Shown: one piece after another, positions 32,311 to 42,999 of the stretch
Layout: every line of letters starts with the position of its first letter
How positions within the stretch are numbered: the stretch's first letter is position 1
Source: Thermodesulfobacteriota bacterium
GTDB taxonomy: Bacteria; Desulfobacterota; WTBG01; CAIYCZ01; CAIRTM01
Reading direction: 5' to 3'
NCBI GenBank assembly: GCA_026415325.1
Contig: JAOAHH010000078.1
Location: 1 to 43,145, forward strand
Length of the DNA: 43,145 bases
The notes under the pieces: generated by a model
What the model saw: only the letters and a program-made list of their open reading frames with translations
The model's database searches: none
Told to the model about the DNA's origin: nothing
Translations under genes and position numbers: made by a program

Positions 32311-34767
32311 CTATCCGATACTGGCAAGTTCAAGACGCCCTTTCCAACGGTCAAGCAGTATCCGGCGCAACAGCCGATGCTCGGGGAGGGTGAGCTCGGG
32401 ATCCTGCTCGATAAGCGTAAATGCCGCAGCACGAGCTTCTGCAAGTATTTTGGCATCTCGTCCGATATGGGCAACCCTAAAATCCGGGATGCCTGATTGA
32501 CGAGTGCCGAGAAAATCTCCGGGGCCTCGGATTCTGAAATCTTCTTCGGCGATTTTGAATCCATCGTTTGTCTGTTCCATTACCGCAAGCCGTTGCCGTG
32601 CCTCATCCGATTTTTTATACTGCGCAAGCAGAATACACCATGCCTGCGATGCGCCGCGTCCTACCCTGCCGCGGAGCTGGTGCAACTGGGCGAGCCCGAA
32701 CCGTTCTGCATGTTCGATGATCATCAGTGATGCCGTCGGAACGTCGATGCCGACTTCGATCACCGTTGTGGCAACAAGAATGTGGATCATGCCGCGCTTG
32801 AATTCCCGCATAATTGCATCTTTTTCCGCTTGCGGCATCTTCCCATGCACCAGTCCGATCCGGTATTCAGGGAAGACATCCTGCTGCAGATGGGCTGCCA
32901 TGCGGGTTGCATCCATAAGGTTGAGTTTATCTGATTCTTCCACGAGCGGGTAAACGATGAACGCCTGATTGTTGTTGGCAAGTTCCCGTCGTACCAGATT
33001 GTAGGCATCCTGCCGTCTGTTTTCATGAAAGACTTTTGTGATGACTGGTTTTCTGCCGGGCGGCAGCTCGTCGATTACCGAAAGGTCAAGATCCCCATAT
33101 ACGGTCATGCCGAGGGTTCGGGGAATTGGGGTTGCAGTCATGACAAGAACATCGGGGTTAGTTCCTTTCTTTTTCAGTTGAGCCCGCTGCAGCACGCCGA
33201 AGCGATGTTGCTCATCAATCACGACAAAACCAAGCCGTTTGAACTCAACACCCTCCTGTATCAGGGCATGCGTTCCCACGACAAGATGCATATCTCCGAT
33301 ACGAAGGCGCTCAAGCAGTCCATCGCGCGAAGATTTTGGCATGCTGCCGGTCAGTAACGCAATGTTGCACGGGAGTGATCGGGTCAGTTCGCAGATGGTT
33401 GCATAGTGTTGTTCGGCAAGAATTTCGGTGGGCGCCATAATGGCGCTTTGGTATCCGTTCCAGATTGCAGCAAGTGCGGCAATCAGGCAGACAACTGTTT
33501 TCCCACTGCCGACGTCGCCCTGCAGCAGACGGTGCATAGGTGCCGGCCGTGCCATATCGGCAAGAATCTCCGACAGAGCGCGTTGCTGTGCAGCGGTAAG
33601 TGTAAACGGGAGCCGAGATATAAATGATGAGATTTTGTCACGAGGGATGTGAAAGGCAATGCCCGGTTCAAGCGCTACACCTCGTTTTTTTATGGCAAGC
33701 ATAAGCTGGAGCAGGAAAAATTCATCAAAGACAATGCGGCGGTGGTATGGGGATGACATCTGCAGCAGCGCATCCATATCATCGCCGGGGTCGGGCAGAT
33801 GTACACCGAGGAATGACCGGTTCAGCGGCAACAGCCTGTGTTTAATTCGTATTTGTTCAGGAAGATAATCGGGCAGTGATGGTGCATAGGTCATAACTGT
33901 GGTGCGGGCAAGTTTTTGAATAGTTTTTTGATGGATACCCTCGGTCAGGGGATAGACGGGGATGATCATCAGTTTTTTTTCAATGGCATCATCCTCATCG
34001 TATGGTTCGATTTCGGGGTGGTGCATTTCAAGACTGAACCGGAACGCCGATACTGTGCCGGCAAGGAGTACCGTACGGCCCTCAGGAAACTGCTTTTCAA
34101 GCACTGCACGGTGTCCGGCATTCAGATGGAACCATTTTGCACTGAGCCGTCCTGTGCCGTCGGTCACAACAATTTCAAAAATTTTTCGTCTGCTTGTCGT
34201 GGAAGAGAGGCCGGATTTGATAATCGTGCCGATAATGAGCGCATCCATATTAGGCTTGAGCGAAGCGATGGTGACAACTCGCCGGCGGTCGATATAGGTG
34301 CGTGGCAGATAGTAGAGCATATCCTCAACCGTGGTGATACCCATACGCTCAAGAAGTGGGGCTGTTTTTGGCCCGATCCCCTTGACATATCGAATCGGGG
34401 TGTGCAGGCTGGTTGCCAGTGTCTCGTATTGCGACAACGAATTGTCGGACGCAAAGGTGGCACGGATAGTCCGTAGTGACAAGAGCGTCTGCTCAATGAG
34501 CTGCTCTTGCTCATGACGAGAAAGCGATGGGAAGGTAGCGAATTGTTCCTTCAGAGTATATAACAGCGTTTGAAGCTCCTGCGGTGGTTGTGCTGCAAGC
34601 GCTTTATCAGCAAGCTGGGGTATGAGCGTATCCAGCCCTTTGACGGTATGCAATGCTGCAAAATTATTCTGGGCGGCAAATGCAAGTGGTTTTTCAAGTG
34701 CGGTGAGAATTTCATGAATGTCCGGAGTGCCGTGGTGTTTGCACGTGTTCATAGTTTGTGACGGCAT
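32311..34767 (-). CDS. recG: ATP-dependent DNA helicase RecG
   Basis: Replication-fork remodelling helicase of 818 aa. Walker A is LLQGDVGSGKTVV, followed by APTEILAEQH, the DEQH box in VVIDEQHRFGV, MTATPIPRTL, TTVIEVGIDVP and the QLRGRVGRG motif VI. The wedge (OB) domain starts near IRYVKGIGPKTAPLLERMGI. About 125 extra residues precede it compared with E. coli RecG (~690 aa), a helical extension also seen in several non-enteric lineages. ATG 34767 has AAGGG close by; ATG 34752 is an alternative. The gene is divergent from the chemoreceptor. Confidence 0.96.
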   Translation of the reverse strand: MPSQTMNTCKHHGTPDIHEILTALEKPLAFAAQNNFAALHTVKGLDTLIPQLADKALAAQPPQELQTLLYTLKEQFATFPSLSRHEQEQLIEQTLLSLRTIRATFASDNSLSQYETLATSLHTPIRYVKGIGPKTAPLLERMGITTVEDMLYYLPRTYIDRRRVVTIASLKPNMDALIIGTIIKSGLSSTTSRRKIFEIVVTDGTGRLSAKWFHLNAGHRAVLEKQFPEGRTVLLAGTVSAFRFSLEMHHPEIEPYDEDDAIEKKLMIIPVYPLTEGIHQKTIQKLARTTVMTYAPSLPDYLPEQIRIKHRLLPLNRSFLGVHLPDPGDDMDALLQMSSPYHRRIVFDEFFLLQLMLAIKKRGVALEPGIAFHIPRDKISSFISRLPFTLTAAQQRALSEILADMARPAPMHRLLQGDVGSGKTVVCLIAALAAIWNGYQSAIMAPTEILAEQHYATICELTRSLPCNIALLTGSMPKSSRDGLLERLRIGDMHLVVGTHALIQEGVEFKRLGFVVIDEQHRFGVLQRAQLKKKGTNPDVLVMTATPIPRTLGMTVYGDLDLSVIDELPPGRKPVITKVFHENRRQDAYNLVRRELANNNQAFIVYPLVEESDKLNLMDATRMAAHLQQDVFPEYRIGLVHGKMPQAEKDAIMREFKRGMIHILVATTVIEVGIDVPTASLMIIEHAERFGLAQLHQLRGRVGRGASQAWCILLAQYKKSDEARQRLAVMEQTNDGFKIAEEDFRIRGPGDFLGTRQSGIPDFRVAHIGRDAKILAEARAAAFTLIEQDPELTLPEHRLLRRILLDRWKGRLELASIG

Positions 34768-34828
34768 GTCCCTTTATGAACCGCTCTCAGTTTTTTCAAT
34801 CATAGACCATCAAAACAATTTTGTGTAG

Positions 34829-34856
34829 TTTACATAAATTTACTTGAGAATAATAT
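34829..34856 (+). promoter_or_regulatory. Possible promoter of the chemoreceptor gene
   Basis: TTTACA (34829-34834), a 16-base spacer and TAATAT (34851-34856) lie in the AT-rich gap between recG and the chemoreceptor. A flagellar sigma28 site was looked for and not clearly found. Confidence 0.3.
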
Positions 34857-34914
34857 TTTTTTTGACGATTTGTACACTAAAAGTTTTATCAGATTTTATG
34901 ATAATGGGGAACAC

Positions 34915-36465
34915 ATGAAAGCACAAAAGAGTCTTAAAACAAAGGTGCTCGCAATCGCCGCTATTATTCTGATGGTGTATATCGTTTCGCTCGTCCTGAT
35001 TGCTTTTCGGATACAGCGGACGACCATTGCCGAGCGCAGAGCAGCTATGCGCAATCTTGTTGCTGTTGCCGAAGCGATTTTGTCCGGTTATGAAAATGCC
35101 CGTATCCGGGGCGAGATATCGCTTGAGGATGCCCAGCGTCAGGCGGTGGCAGTGTTGCGCAATCTTCGGTACGGCGCTGATGATTATTTTTGGATTATCG
35201 ACACCTCATCACGCATGATTATGCATCCTTACAAATCAGAGCTTGAAGGGCAGGACATGAGCAGTTACTCAGATACTTATGGCACAACCATGTACCGTGA
35301 GATGGCAGAACTGTGCAGGACGCAGGGGCAGGGATATGTACAATACTGGTGGCCGAAACCAGGCGGATCAATGCCAAAGAAAAAAATGTCGTATGTAAAA
35401 CTGTATGCACCATGGAATTGGGTTATTGGTACGGGAATCTATTTCGAGGATTTGCTGCAGGAGATCACGGGCATTCGGTTTACGCTCATTGGTTTTATCA
35501 TCGGTCTTTCGATTGGACTGTCGATTCTTTTTTACTGGTTTATCAGATCGGTTTCCCAGCCTATCAATGAAGCAACCAAGGGACTGACCCACATCGGTGA
35601 TCAGGTAGCACAGGCAGCCGATCAGGTGGCAGCGTCAAGCCAAGTCCTTGCACAGGCGTCTTCTGAACAGGCAGCCTCACTTGAGGAAACATCGTCATCG
35701 CTTGAACAAATGTCGTCCATGACAAACCATAATGCCGACAATGCACTGCAGGCAGATGTGCTGATGAAAGAGGCAACGGGCGTTGTTTCCGAAGCACAGG
35801 CATCGATGAATGATCTTGCGTCTGCCATGGAGGCGATTGCGAGATCAAACAAGGATATCTCACGAATTATCAAAACCATCGATGAAATTGCGTTCCAGAC
35901 AAATCTCCTTGCGCTGAATGCTGCGGTTGAGGCAGCACGTGCTGGTGAAGCAGGCGCAGGATTTGCCGTGGTTGCAGACGAAGTGCGGTCACTTGCTATA
36001 CGTGCCGCTGAAGCGGCAAAGAGCACTGCCGGGCTTATCGAAACAACTATCACCAAGGTGCATGACGGGACCAATATGATGCAGCGGGCAAATGAAGCAT
36101 TCCAACATGTCTCACGGAAAGCCGTGCAGGCAGCACAGCTCATAGCCGAGATTGCGGCGGCCTCTCGTGAACAGGCAGAAGGTATCGGCCAGATCAACCA
36201 TGTGGTGGCGCAAATGGATAAGGTCATCCAGCAAAACGCTGCCAATGCAGAGGAGTCCGCATCTGCGGCAGAAGAGCTCAAAGCACAGTCGGAATATCTC
36301 AAACGTTATATCGGCACGTTGCAATCAATCGTGCACGGTACTGCACCGATTCGATCGGCGAGTCTCCAACCCTCACGGCGAAAGCTCGTGCAACCGTCCG
36401 GGAAACATGAAGCAACATTGTCCGATGCTGTGGCGTCTGAAGTGGAAGATTTCAAGATGTTTTGA
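34915..36465 (+). CDS. Methyl-accepting chemotaxis protein with single Cache domain
   Basis: Chemoreceptor of 516 aa. Membrane helix 1 is [20 protein letters not shown]; the periplasmic part is a single-Cache sensor ([36 protein letters not shown]); helix 2 is [20 protein letters not shown]. The HAMP region is short: after [20 protein letters not shown] it goes directly into the signalling coiled coil. The hairpin tip [20 protein letters not shown] is intact. No CheR pentapeptide is seen at the end (EVEDFKMF). The ATG at 34915 follows GGGGA; an in-frame TTG at 34870 is rejected. It should signal to CheA/CheW encoded elsewhere; the ligand is likely a small organic acid or amino acid, but this is inference. 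Confidence 0.9.
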   Translation: MKAQKSLKTKVLAIAAIILMVYIVSLVLIAFRIQRTTIAERRAAMRNLVAVAEAILSGYENARIRGEISLEDAQRQAVAVLRNLRYGADDYFWIIDTSSRMIMHPYKSELEGQDMSSYSDTYGTTMYREMAELCRTQGQGYVQYWWPKPGGSMPKKKMSYVKLYAPWNWVIGTGIYFEDLLQEITGIRFTLIGFIIGLSIGLSILFYWFIRSVSQPINEATKGLTHIGDQVAQAADQVAASSQVLAQASSEQAASLEETSSSLEQMSSMTNHNADNALQADVLMKEATGVVSEAQASMNDLASAMEAIARSNKDISRIIKTIDEIAFQTNLLALNAAVEAARAGEAGAGFAVVADEVRSLAIRAAEAAKSTAGLIETTITKVHDGTNMMQRANEAFQHVSRKAVQAAQLIAEIAAASREQAEGIGQINHVVAQMDKVIQQNAANAEESASAAEELKAQSEYLKRYIGTLQSIVHGTAPIRSASLQPSRRKLVQPSGKHEATLSDAVASEVEDFKMF

Positions 36466-36478
36466 TAGGGAATGTGTT

Positions 36479-36895
36479 TCAGACAAGATGTTTTCCGGTC
36501 GTGGTCATGCTGAGAAGGCAGTGTTTTACCCCGCGGGTTGCTTTAATGCGTGAGGCAAGCGCTTCAACCGCCTGCGGTGTTCCCTTCACCACAATCACCT
36601 CAAGGCAATTGTCATGGTCAAGATGTACATGCTGGCTTGAAATAATAATGTCGCCTGCATCGTGCTGGATAGAAATCAGCCTTTGAACAAGCTCGCGCGT
36701 GTGATGACCATAAACAACGGTAATTGCGCCGGCAACGATTCGTCCCTCACGCCACTCGCGCCGCACCAACTCTTCTCTGATTAGGTCACGCAATGCTTCA
36801 GAACGGTTTGAATCGCCCGTGTTGTGAATGAGCGCGTCAAAGGCTTCAAGCAGGCTTTTGTCAAGGGATACCCCAAAACGAACAAGCGAGGACAT
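36479..36895 (-). CDS. nikR: Nickel-responsive transcriptional regulator NikR
   Basis: Ribbon-helix-helix repressor of 138 aa. The N-terminal RHH domain has RFGVSLDKSLLEAFD and NRSEALRDLIREEL. The ACT-like metal domain keeps all four nickel ligands in E. coli alignment: His78 (SIQHD), His89 and His91 (QHVHLDH) and Cys97 (DNCLE). It should bind DNA when nickel is present and turn off nickel uptake or regulate nickel enzymes. No nickel transporter or hydrogenase gene lies in this window. It is convergent with the chemoreceptor gene (13-base gap) and has its own promoter with a palindrome in the 5' leader. Confidence 0.93.
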   Translation of the reverse strand: MSSLVRFGVSLDKSLLEAFDALIHNTGDSNRSEALRDLIREELVRREWREGRIVAGAITVVYGHHTRELVQRLISIQHDAGDIIISSQHVHLDHDNCLEVIVVKGTPQAVEALASRIKATRGVKHCLLSMTTTGKHLV

Positions 36896-36906
36896 GGATA
36901 TATTAC

Positions 36907-36921
36907 CCTATACGATATAGG
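36907..36921. promoter_or_regulatory. Palindrome in the nikR leader, possible operator
   Basis: A perfect inverted repeat CCTATA-CGA-TATAGG lies 12-26 bases before the nikR ATG and about 20 bases after the predicted transcription start. The position suits autoregulation by a ribbon-helix-helix dimer. It does not match the E. coli NikR half-site GTATGA. Confidence 0.4.
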
Positions 36922-36946
36922 ACATGAGTGTATGGTAGTGGCAACT

Positions 36947-36976
36947 AATCTAGCAAAGCAGATGGTTGAAAGTCAA
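36947..36976 (-). promoter_or_regulatory. Predicted sigma70 promoter of nikR
   Basis: On the minus strand TTGACT (36976-36971), an 18-base spacer and TAGATT (36952-36947). Transcription would start near 36940, ahead of the palindrome at 36907-36921. Confidence 0.4.
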
Positions 36977-37207
36977 GATGTGAGGATCTGTTGTTATGCC
37001 GACATGGTATGGCAATTGCGTTTGCAATAAAAAACGCGTTATTCGTTCTAAGGGCGGTTTCGGGAGAATGGGGTGAATATGGCTGGTTAGTGGGTGCGCT
37101 TGGCTTGCGCTGAAAGTTGCAACCTTGTGCAACATGAAATTGCTGTTGCCTGAGGGTGTTCTGTTCCCTAAAAAGCTGGCATTTATGGAGCGTGCTGTAT
37201 TCTATGC
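36977..37207. other. Non-coding interval between the chelatase operon and nikR
   Basis: No convincing gene. It holds a short inverted repeat GTTGCA-ACCTTG-TGCAAC near 37116-37133 and an A-tract after a small ATTGC/GCAAT hairpin near 37016-37029. Neither has the U tract needed to end the chelatase transcript on the minus strand, so read-through into nikR cannot be excluded. Confidence 0.35.
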
Positions 37208-39154
37208 TTATGGTGCATTGTTTGGAGATGACGATAATGTAACAAAGTGCTGCCGTACCGTATGCTCGACGACTTCGGCTTCGATGCGGCTGAGTTTTAT
37301 GTAAGCCGCCCCGCTCTCTTCTGCGAGTTTTTTTGCCATGCCAAGGGAAAGAAAGTCGTCTTCGGTATCAAGGACCACGAGGGATGCTTCCATGAGCACT
37401 ATTTGGCGGGCAAATGCAATGGCCTCTTCAAACGGTGTTATCTGTGAAGAAGGATCATAAGCAACATTTGCTTTTCCATCGCTCAGCACAACAACCATCA
37501 CCTGTATGGTGCGTTTTGCAGCGCGCACCTGCCGCACGATCTCAAGCGCCTTAGCAAGACCGTGGGCGAGCGGTGTGCGGCCGCCGGTCGGGAGCTGCTT
37601 GAGCTGCTCATGTGCTAAATCCACATTGTTGGTCGGCGGAAGAATTACCTCGGCATCCATGCCTCTGAACGCGATCATTGCTACCCGATTGCGATTGACA
37701 TAGGCATCTTTGAGCAGGTTTAGAACAGCGCCTTTTGCAGCCGCCATCCTTCGGGATGCAGCCATACTGCCACTTGCATCAACAACGAACAGCACAAGCG
37801 TTCCGGCAGGGGTCGTGCGTTTTTTTACCCTGATATGCTTTGGCTGAATCTGTATCCTTTCTCCGGAATTTCGGCTTGTCAGATCAGGAGCAGCGGCACG
37901 CAGCGTTGCATCAACGGCAATGTCTGAAGCATGGTGTGGGGCTGATGGCTTTAGGGCGCGACTATATCTGCCGCGGCTATTCGGTGCCGTTGTCTTTACC
38001 CCCTTGCCGGGCATCGTGGCAACTCGGCTTTGCTCTGCACGGCGGGGAATCGAAAAATCCGGCATCGGGGCACTATCAAATATTTTTTGCTGCTGCCCTC
38101 TTGCATGCACGTCACAAGAGGTGTCCTTATCGTTTGGCATGGGGGCGCTCTCGCACAAGATGGTATCGATTGTTTCTGGATCAAGCCTGCTTTCTTCAAA
38201 CGGACGTCTGCGCATCCGGTGCGGGAGACACAGCCGTGCGGCTTGCCTGATGTCATCCTGTAGCACCTCGGTTCTGCCGTCATAAGCCGCAATGGTCATT
38301 GCCGTGCGCAGCATGACGATATCGGCACGATGAGACCGGATATCGAGCGCTATGCACAGATGCGCTGCTTCGGTAAGGCGATCCTCTGATACCGTAACCT
38401 TCGGCAATACGGTCTGTGCTGCTGTAATCGCCGCAGCAAGGCTGCGCTGCTGGGCTTCATACAACGCAGCAAAACGTTCAGGATCTTGTTCCCATGCAAG
38501 ACGACGATGGATAATTTCTTTCCTGATATCGCTTTCCATTAATGCTGTGGCGTCAACGCAAAGGCTAAACCGGTCAAGGAGCTGAGGTCGCAGGTCTCCT
38601 TCTTCGGGATTCATGGTGCCGATCAGGATAAAGGATGAAGGGTGGGAGAAGCTGATGCCTTCGCGCTCTATGTGATTAATCCCCATTGCCGCAGCATCGA
38701 GCAGAAGATCAACAATATGGTCGTCCAGAAGGTTGACTTCATCAATATACAGAATACCGCGGTGGGCTTTTGCAAGTACGCCGGGCTCAAAACGTTTTAC
38801 GCCGAGCCTCAAGGCATGCTCGATGTCGATGGTTCCGGCAACACGATCTTCGGTTGCATTTGCAGGCAATGTTACGACCGGCATACGGCGCATTACCACT
38901 TCATGGTGATCACGTGCTGAACAAAACGGGCATTCTAAAAAAGGTGATTGGGGATCACAGTTAAACGGACACCCTTTGACCACAGGAATTTCCGGCAACA
39001 GATCTGCAAGGGCCCGAACCAGGGTAGATTTTGCCGTGCCCTTTTCGCCGCGGATAAGCACGCCGCCTATCTGTGGGTTTATGGCGTTGAGGATGAGCGC
39101 CTGTTTCATGAGGTCTTGGCCGACAATGGCGGAAAAGGGAAACACGTGTTTCAT
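37208..39154 (-). CDS. Fused ChlI/ChlD-type magnesium chelatase / putative cobaltochelatase AAA+ subunit
   Basis: Protein of 648 aa joining an AAA+ motor (ChlI/BchI) and a von Willebrand A domain (ChlD/BchD), as in TIGR02442. Walker A is [16 protein letters not shown], Walker B is [13 protein letters not shown], and sensor 1 is [11 protein letters not shown] cysteine-rich insertion CPFNCDPQ...[10 protein letters not shown] is typical of this group. After a disordered linker (~340-440), the MIDAS motif [11 protein letters not shown] starts the VWA domain. With CobN it should insert a metal into a tetrapyrrole, most likely cobalt into a corrinoid precursor. Its ATG overlaps the cobN stop as ATGA, which indicates coupled translation and equal supply. 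Confidence 0.9.
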   Translation of the reverse strand: MKHVFPFSAIVGQDLMKQALILNAINPQIGGVLIRGEKGTAKSTLVRALADLLPEIPVVKGCPFNCDPQSPFLECPFCSARDHHEVVMRRMPVVTLPANATEDRVAGTIDIEHALRLGVKRFEPGVLAKAHRGILYIDEVNLLDDHIVDLLLDAAAMGINHIEREGISFSHPSSFILIGTMNPEEGDLRPQLLDRFSLCVDATALMESDIRKEIIHRRLAWEQDPERFAALYEAQQRSLAAAITAAQTVLPKVTVSEDRLTEAAHLCIALDIRSHRADIVMLRTAMTIAAYDGRTEVLQDDIRQAARLCLPHRMRRRPFEESRLDPETIDTILCESAPMPNDKDTSCDVHARGQQQKIFDSAPMPDFSIPRRAEQSRVATMPGKGVKTTAPNSRGRYSRALKPSAPHHASDIAVDATLRAAAPDLTSRNSGERIQIQPKHIRVKKRTTPAGTLVLFVVDASGSMAASRRMAAAKGAVLNLLKDAYVNRNRVAMIAFRGMDAEVILPPTNNVDLAHEQLKQLPTGGRTPLAHGLAKALEIVRQVRAAKRTIQVMVVVLSDGKANVAYDPSSQITPFEEAIAFARQIVLMEASLVVLDTEDDFLSLGMAKKLAEESGAAYIKLSRIEAEVVEHTVRQHFVTLSSSPNNAP

Positions 39155-42100
39155 GGTCGCACCCCTTCGGCATGTGACTCAGCATCCATATAGAGCTGCT
39201 TGAGGCGGTCAAGGGTTTTTGCATCAGGCATCCAGTAACCGCGCGTGTGCGCTTCCCAAAGCCGCTGAATGATATCAAGCAGTGCGTAAGGATTATTGTC
39301 GCGGATGCGCTGTCGGATGGTATCATCGAGTACGAGACGGCTGCTGACCTGATTGAACATCGCCTGATCTACGGCACCGGTTGTTGCAGCAAGGCCGATC
39401 AAATTCTCCATACGGCGTGCAATTTCCTGTCCGCCGTGGTGGCTGTGCCGGAGCATTCCGTCAAGCCACACAGGATTAGTGAGACGGCTGTAGATACCGC
39501 GTCTGATGGCGTCTTTAATATCTTCTGTGCGCACGACGCCTTCGTGGGTATCGGAGATGAACATCAAGGCTTTTTTCCCCGACGCCTGCTCAACGCTTTT
39601 TGAAAGCCCCCCAAAGAATTCGTAATAATGGTCAAGGTCGGTAATTTCATAGTCACGCGAGCTGCGCACCTGACTGACAACATCAACGCGGCTTAGGTTT
39701 TCTGACAGCAAACTTTTCATCGGTATCCCATAATGTCGTGGCGTGTATACATGTTGGAGGCTTTGCAGGTAGGCGGCGATAAGGTCTGCCTCATGCTGCC
39801 ATACCCGCTCTTTAACCAACCGCTCAAGCGAGGTTCCGTACTCTGCAGCAGCAGGGCCGAAGACGCGTGCAAGCGAGAGTTCTCTGGCTTCCCCCGCTTC
39901 AATCCCCTGTTGCTGCAAGGTCTCAAAAACGGTCCGGGCGTGTGCGCGCACAAAATTATGGCTATCAGGCTCATCGGCAAATGCTGCACATGAGAAAGCA
40001 TTATGGAGCATAGCAAGGGTTGTCGGAAACATATCACGGAAAAATCCGCAGATCTGAACCGTCACGTCAATACGCGGTCTGCCGAGTTCTTCAAGCGGCA
40101 CCAGCTCGACAATAGTCTCCCAGTTTCCGGTTTTTTTGACAACGCGCACCCCAAGATAAGCAAGGATTTGACCAACGGTCTCACCATAGGTCTGTGCCGT
40201 TTCAAGTCCCCAGAGCACCACCGCGATGCTGCGTGGATATGTGTTGTGCTTGTCTCGATAACGGATCAGCGTTGCTTCTGCGATACGGGCGCCGTGCTTG
40301 AGGGCAGAAGGTGAGGGAATGAGCCGCGGATCGAACTGGACGAGGTTTCTTCCGCTGGGCAAAATATCAGGGCTGCGAAACAGATCGCCACCGACACCCG
40401 GTAGAATAAACTCTCCGTTCAGCGCCCGCAGAAGTTCCTCAAGTTCGCGGTTTGCTTTGAGCAAGCGCGCAATTTTTTTCCCCTGCGCAATGAGCTGCTC
40501 AAACGCAGGAGGAGCCGTGTCCGTGGTGTTGTTGAGAATGTAGTGCTTAATCCAGTGCCCCACTGCTGCCGTGGTCTTTTCGTACGCTTGGGTATGGAGG
40601 TGCGGGTCACGTGCTATGGTTTCCCAGTCAAAACCTTCGCTTGATGCACATGCCCTATAGAGCCTATGGCCATTCTCGCCTGATGTTCGGAAATAGGCGG
40701 TAAGATAATCAGCGATTTCCTCGTCAGTAAAACCGTTACCGAGAATGTGCAGCCGAGCGGGGATAAGCGCTGTTTTTATGTCGTGCAGGCGGCGGTGGAG
40801 TTCGTCGATGCCGTGCCATTCCCAGCCGAGCGCCTTAATCCGTTCCTTAATGTCCGCAGCAATCGTCTGACATCGGCCAGGATTGAGGTTGCGCGCTTCA
40901 TCATGTTCCCGGAGGAGAAGTTCTATCTCATGCAGCTCGGCATAGAGCTCGCCCTGTTTCATAGGCGGAGGGAGATGCCCAATGGTTACGGCGTGGGAGC
41001 GGCGCTTTGCAATCACGGCCTCTGAAGGGTTGCCGCAATAGTAGAGGTAGATATGGGGAAGGTGCCCTGTCAGGATATCGGGAAAACACGAGCCTGACAT
41101 GCCTTTTTCTTTGCCCGGAAGGAACTCGAGCGTGCCGTGGGTTCCGACATGCACGATGGCATGTGCCTGAAACACACGCTCGATCCATCGGTAGAAGGCA
41201 ATATACTGATGATGTGGCGGCAGGTATTTGTCGTGATAGGTTTGTCGGTGCTGCTCGATGTGCGGCGTGCGAGGGGGCTGCATGCCGATGAATACATTGC
41301 CGTTGATGATGCCGGGAATCAGAATGGCATTACAGGTTTCAGGATTGGTTCCGGGAAATGGTCCCCATGATTGCTCCACCCGGCCAAAGCCCGGTATACC
41401 GTTTGTTAGAGTGCGGTAGAGTTTTCGGTCAACGAGCAGTGGCGCGATGTTTTGAAGGGTGTGCCCTGTACTGCATGCAATAAGGCTTTGTTTGATCTCC
41501 TCCGGTGTCATGGGCCGCATCATATACCCGGCGTCTGCAAGTTTTTGCAATAGCGCTGCCAGCGATGCAAAGGTATCAAGAAATGCAGCGGTACCGACAC
41601 CTGCCGCTCCCGGTGGATAATCGTATATGATGAGTGCTATCTTTTTTTCATGGTTCGGCGTTATGCGCAGCCGGTACCAATTTCGGCACCGATTGAGAAG
41701 ATGAGTGATGCGATCTGCGAGCGGTGTCAGTTCCGGCACCTCATCTTCCGGCGTGCCGACCGCAGCAACCGGATAGGTCTCAATGCATCCATCAAGCTCT
41801 GGAAGAAAGACGGAGATAAGGAACTCTCCAGCATCAACCCCTTTATCGTCCTCCTGCCATTGTTGCACGGTGCGTTTATGGAGAAAGAATGGATGCAGCA
41901 CCGGGACGTTTAACGTTTCCAGAAACTGGATGCCTTGGGCAGCATCGCCGCCGATCGGACCTTGCCCGAGCCGAAACGGCTCGGTGTTAATCAGGAGGTC
42001 AACACGTTGTGTGCCGCCCGGCATGAGAAGTTCCCTCAGCTTTTCAAAATCCCGCGCGATGATGCTGTCAAGCCCGATCGGTATTACACAAAACGCTTGC

Positions 42101-42870
42101 GCAAGCTGCCGCTGCATCGCACAGACCACCGGATGGGTATCAAGTGGATAACTTTTTGTTCTGAACAAGAGACCGATACGCGGCTTTTCCGGGATAGGGC
42201 AGATGCGCGCTTCGTATTCCGTAAGCGTTGTATATACTGATCCGCTTTCAGGGTCCATGATCGAGCAGTCTTGAAACAGGACTGGCGGCCGAGGCTCGGG
42301 GAAGTCTGAATAGTTGTAATATTCACGGCCGATCAGATACAGCATGTTCTCAATGTTGTCGACAGAGCCGTACAGCCAGTATCGGCTGATCCAGAAGAAG
42401 TTCCGCATGTCGCGCAGCGGTCCGATCGGCAGGGTGCGGCCGATCCGCTCCATCCAGTCAACGATGCGCATCATGCGTCCGGCATCAAGCGGATCATCGG
42501 AGGTATTTGAACGAGCTTTCTTCTTTTTACGGCGCATCATGCCCAAAGAAAAAGAGCCGAGGCGCGTGAGCGCCCGCACCGAAAGCGACGTAGCGTTCAC
42601 GACAGCAACATGGCCAGCATAGCCGGCAAGGCCTTCGGCAAGGGCGTCGCTGAAAGCTTGTGGCACGCCCATAGTGTCGAGCAGTACAAAATCGCTTGTA
42701 TAGATATTATGGAAGATGCGCGGCCACGCGTCTTCAGAAAAAGCATCACTGCCAACATAATGCGCGGCAAGCGTGCAGCGGCCTGCCCATGGGCCTGATT
42801 CCCATGAGCGCAGAACTTGCTGCGTTGCAGTGATTGACGAAGCGCCGACGGCAATGATACACAGCTTCAT
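39151..42870 (-). CDS. cobN: Cobaltochelatase subunit CobN (large chelatase subunit, BchH/ChlH family)
   Basis: Large catalytic subunit of about 1239 aa, binding the tetrapyrrole and inserting the metal. Family motifs include [40 protein letters not shown], the C-terminal [11 protein letters not shown] region, and VDVTVQ-like ...[17 protein letters not shown]. The ATG at 42870 ([11 protein letters not shown]) follows GGGAGA; the open frame extends to 43065 but only through the riboswitch and terminator. The cobalamin riboswitch upstream points to a role in B12 synthesis. The next gene provides the AAA+ partner. Confidence 0.95.
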   Translation of the reverse strand: MKLCIIAVGASSITATQQVLRSWESGPWAGRCTLAAHYVGSDAFSEDAWPRIFHNIYTSDFVLLDTMGVPQAFSDALAEGLAGYAGHVAVVNATSLSVRALTRLGSFSLGMMRRKKKKARSNTSDDPLDAGRMMRIVDWMERIGRTLPIGPLRDMRNFFWISRYWLYGSVDNIENMLYLIGREYYNYSDFPEPRPPVLFQDCSIMDPESGSVYTTLTEYEARICPIPEKPRIGLLFRTKSYPLDTHPVVCAMQRQLAQAFCVIPIGLDSIIARDFEKLRELLMPGGTQRVDLLINTEPFRLGQGPIGGDAAQGIQFLETLNVPVLHPFFLHKRTVQQWQEDDKGVDAGEFLISVFLPELDGCIETYPVAAVGTPEDEVPELTPLADRITHLLNRCRNWYRLRITPNHEKKIALIIYDYPPGAAGVGTAAFLDTFASLAALLQKLADAGYMMRPMTPEEIKQSLIACSTGHTLQNIAPLLVDRKLYRTLTNGIPGFGRVEQSWGPFPGTNPETCNAILIPGIINGNVFIGMQPPRTPHIEQHRQTYHDKYLPPHHQYIAFYRWIERVFQAHAIVHVGTHGTLEFLPGKEKGMSGSCFPDILTGHLPHIYLYYCGNPSEAVIAKRRSHAVTIGHLPPPMKQGELYAELHEIELLLREHDEARNLNPGRCQTIAADIKERIKALGWEWHGIDELHRRLHDIKTALIPARLHILGNGFTDEEIADYLTAYFRTSGENGHRLYRACASSEGFDWETIARDPHLHTQAYEKTTAAVGHWIKHYILNNTTDTAPPAFEQLIAQGKKIARLLKANRELEELLRALNGEFILPGVGGDLFRSPDILPSGRNLVQFDPRLIPSPSALKHGARIAEATLIRYRDKHNTYPRSIAVVLWGLETAQTYGETVGQILAYLGVRVVKKTGNWETIVELVPLEELGRPRIDVTVQICGFFRDMFPTTLAMLHNAFSCAAFADEPDSHNFVRAHARTVFETLQQQGIEAGEARELSLARVFGPAAAEYGTSLERLVKERVWQHEADLIAAYLQSLQHVYTPRHYGIPMKSLLSENLSRVDVVSQVRSSRDYEITDLDHYYEFFGGLSKSVEQASGKKALMFISDTHEGVVRTEDIKDAIRRGIYSRLTNPVWLDGMLRHSHHGGQEIARRMENLIGLAATTGAVDQAMFNQVSSRLVLDDTIRQRIRDNNPYALLDIIQRLWEAHTRGYWMPDAKTLDRLKQLYMDAESHAEGVRP

Positions 42871-42898
42871 GACATTTTTTCTCCCATGACCGTCACAA

Positions 42899-42933
42899 CA
42901 AAAATCCCCTGCCTGCACGTGCAGACAGGGGAT
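42899..42933 (-). terminator. Riboswitch-controlled intrinsic terminator before cobN
   Basis: On the minus strand ATCCCCTGTCTGCAC pairs with GTGCAGGCAGGGGAT (15 bp with one G-U), followed by five T, ending 29 bases before the cobN ATG. The 3' arm contains CAGGCAGG (42915-42908), the exact complement of CCTGCCTG at the 3' end of the cobalamin aptamer (43007-43000). Confidence 0.85.
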
Positions 42934-42999
42934 ACCGTTTTCTATCCTCTTTTTTGTGGCTTTGCTCCCTGACCACGAGGATACAATGCCACGATTTTT

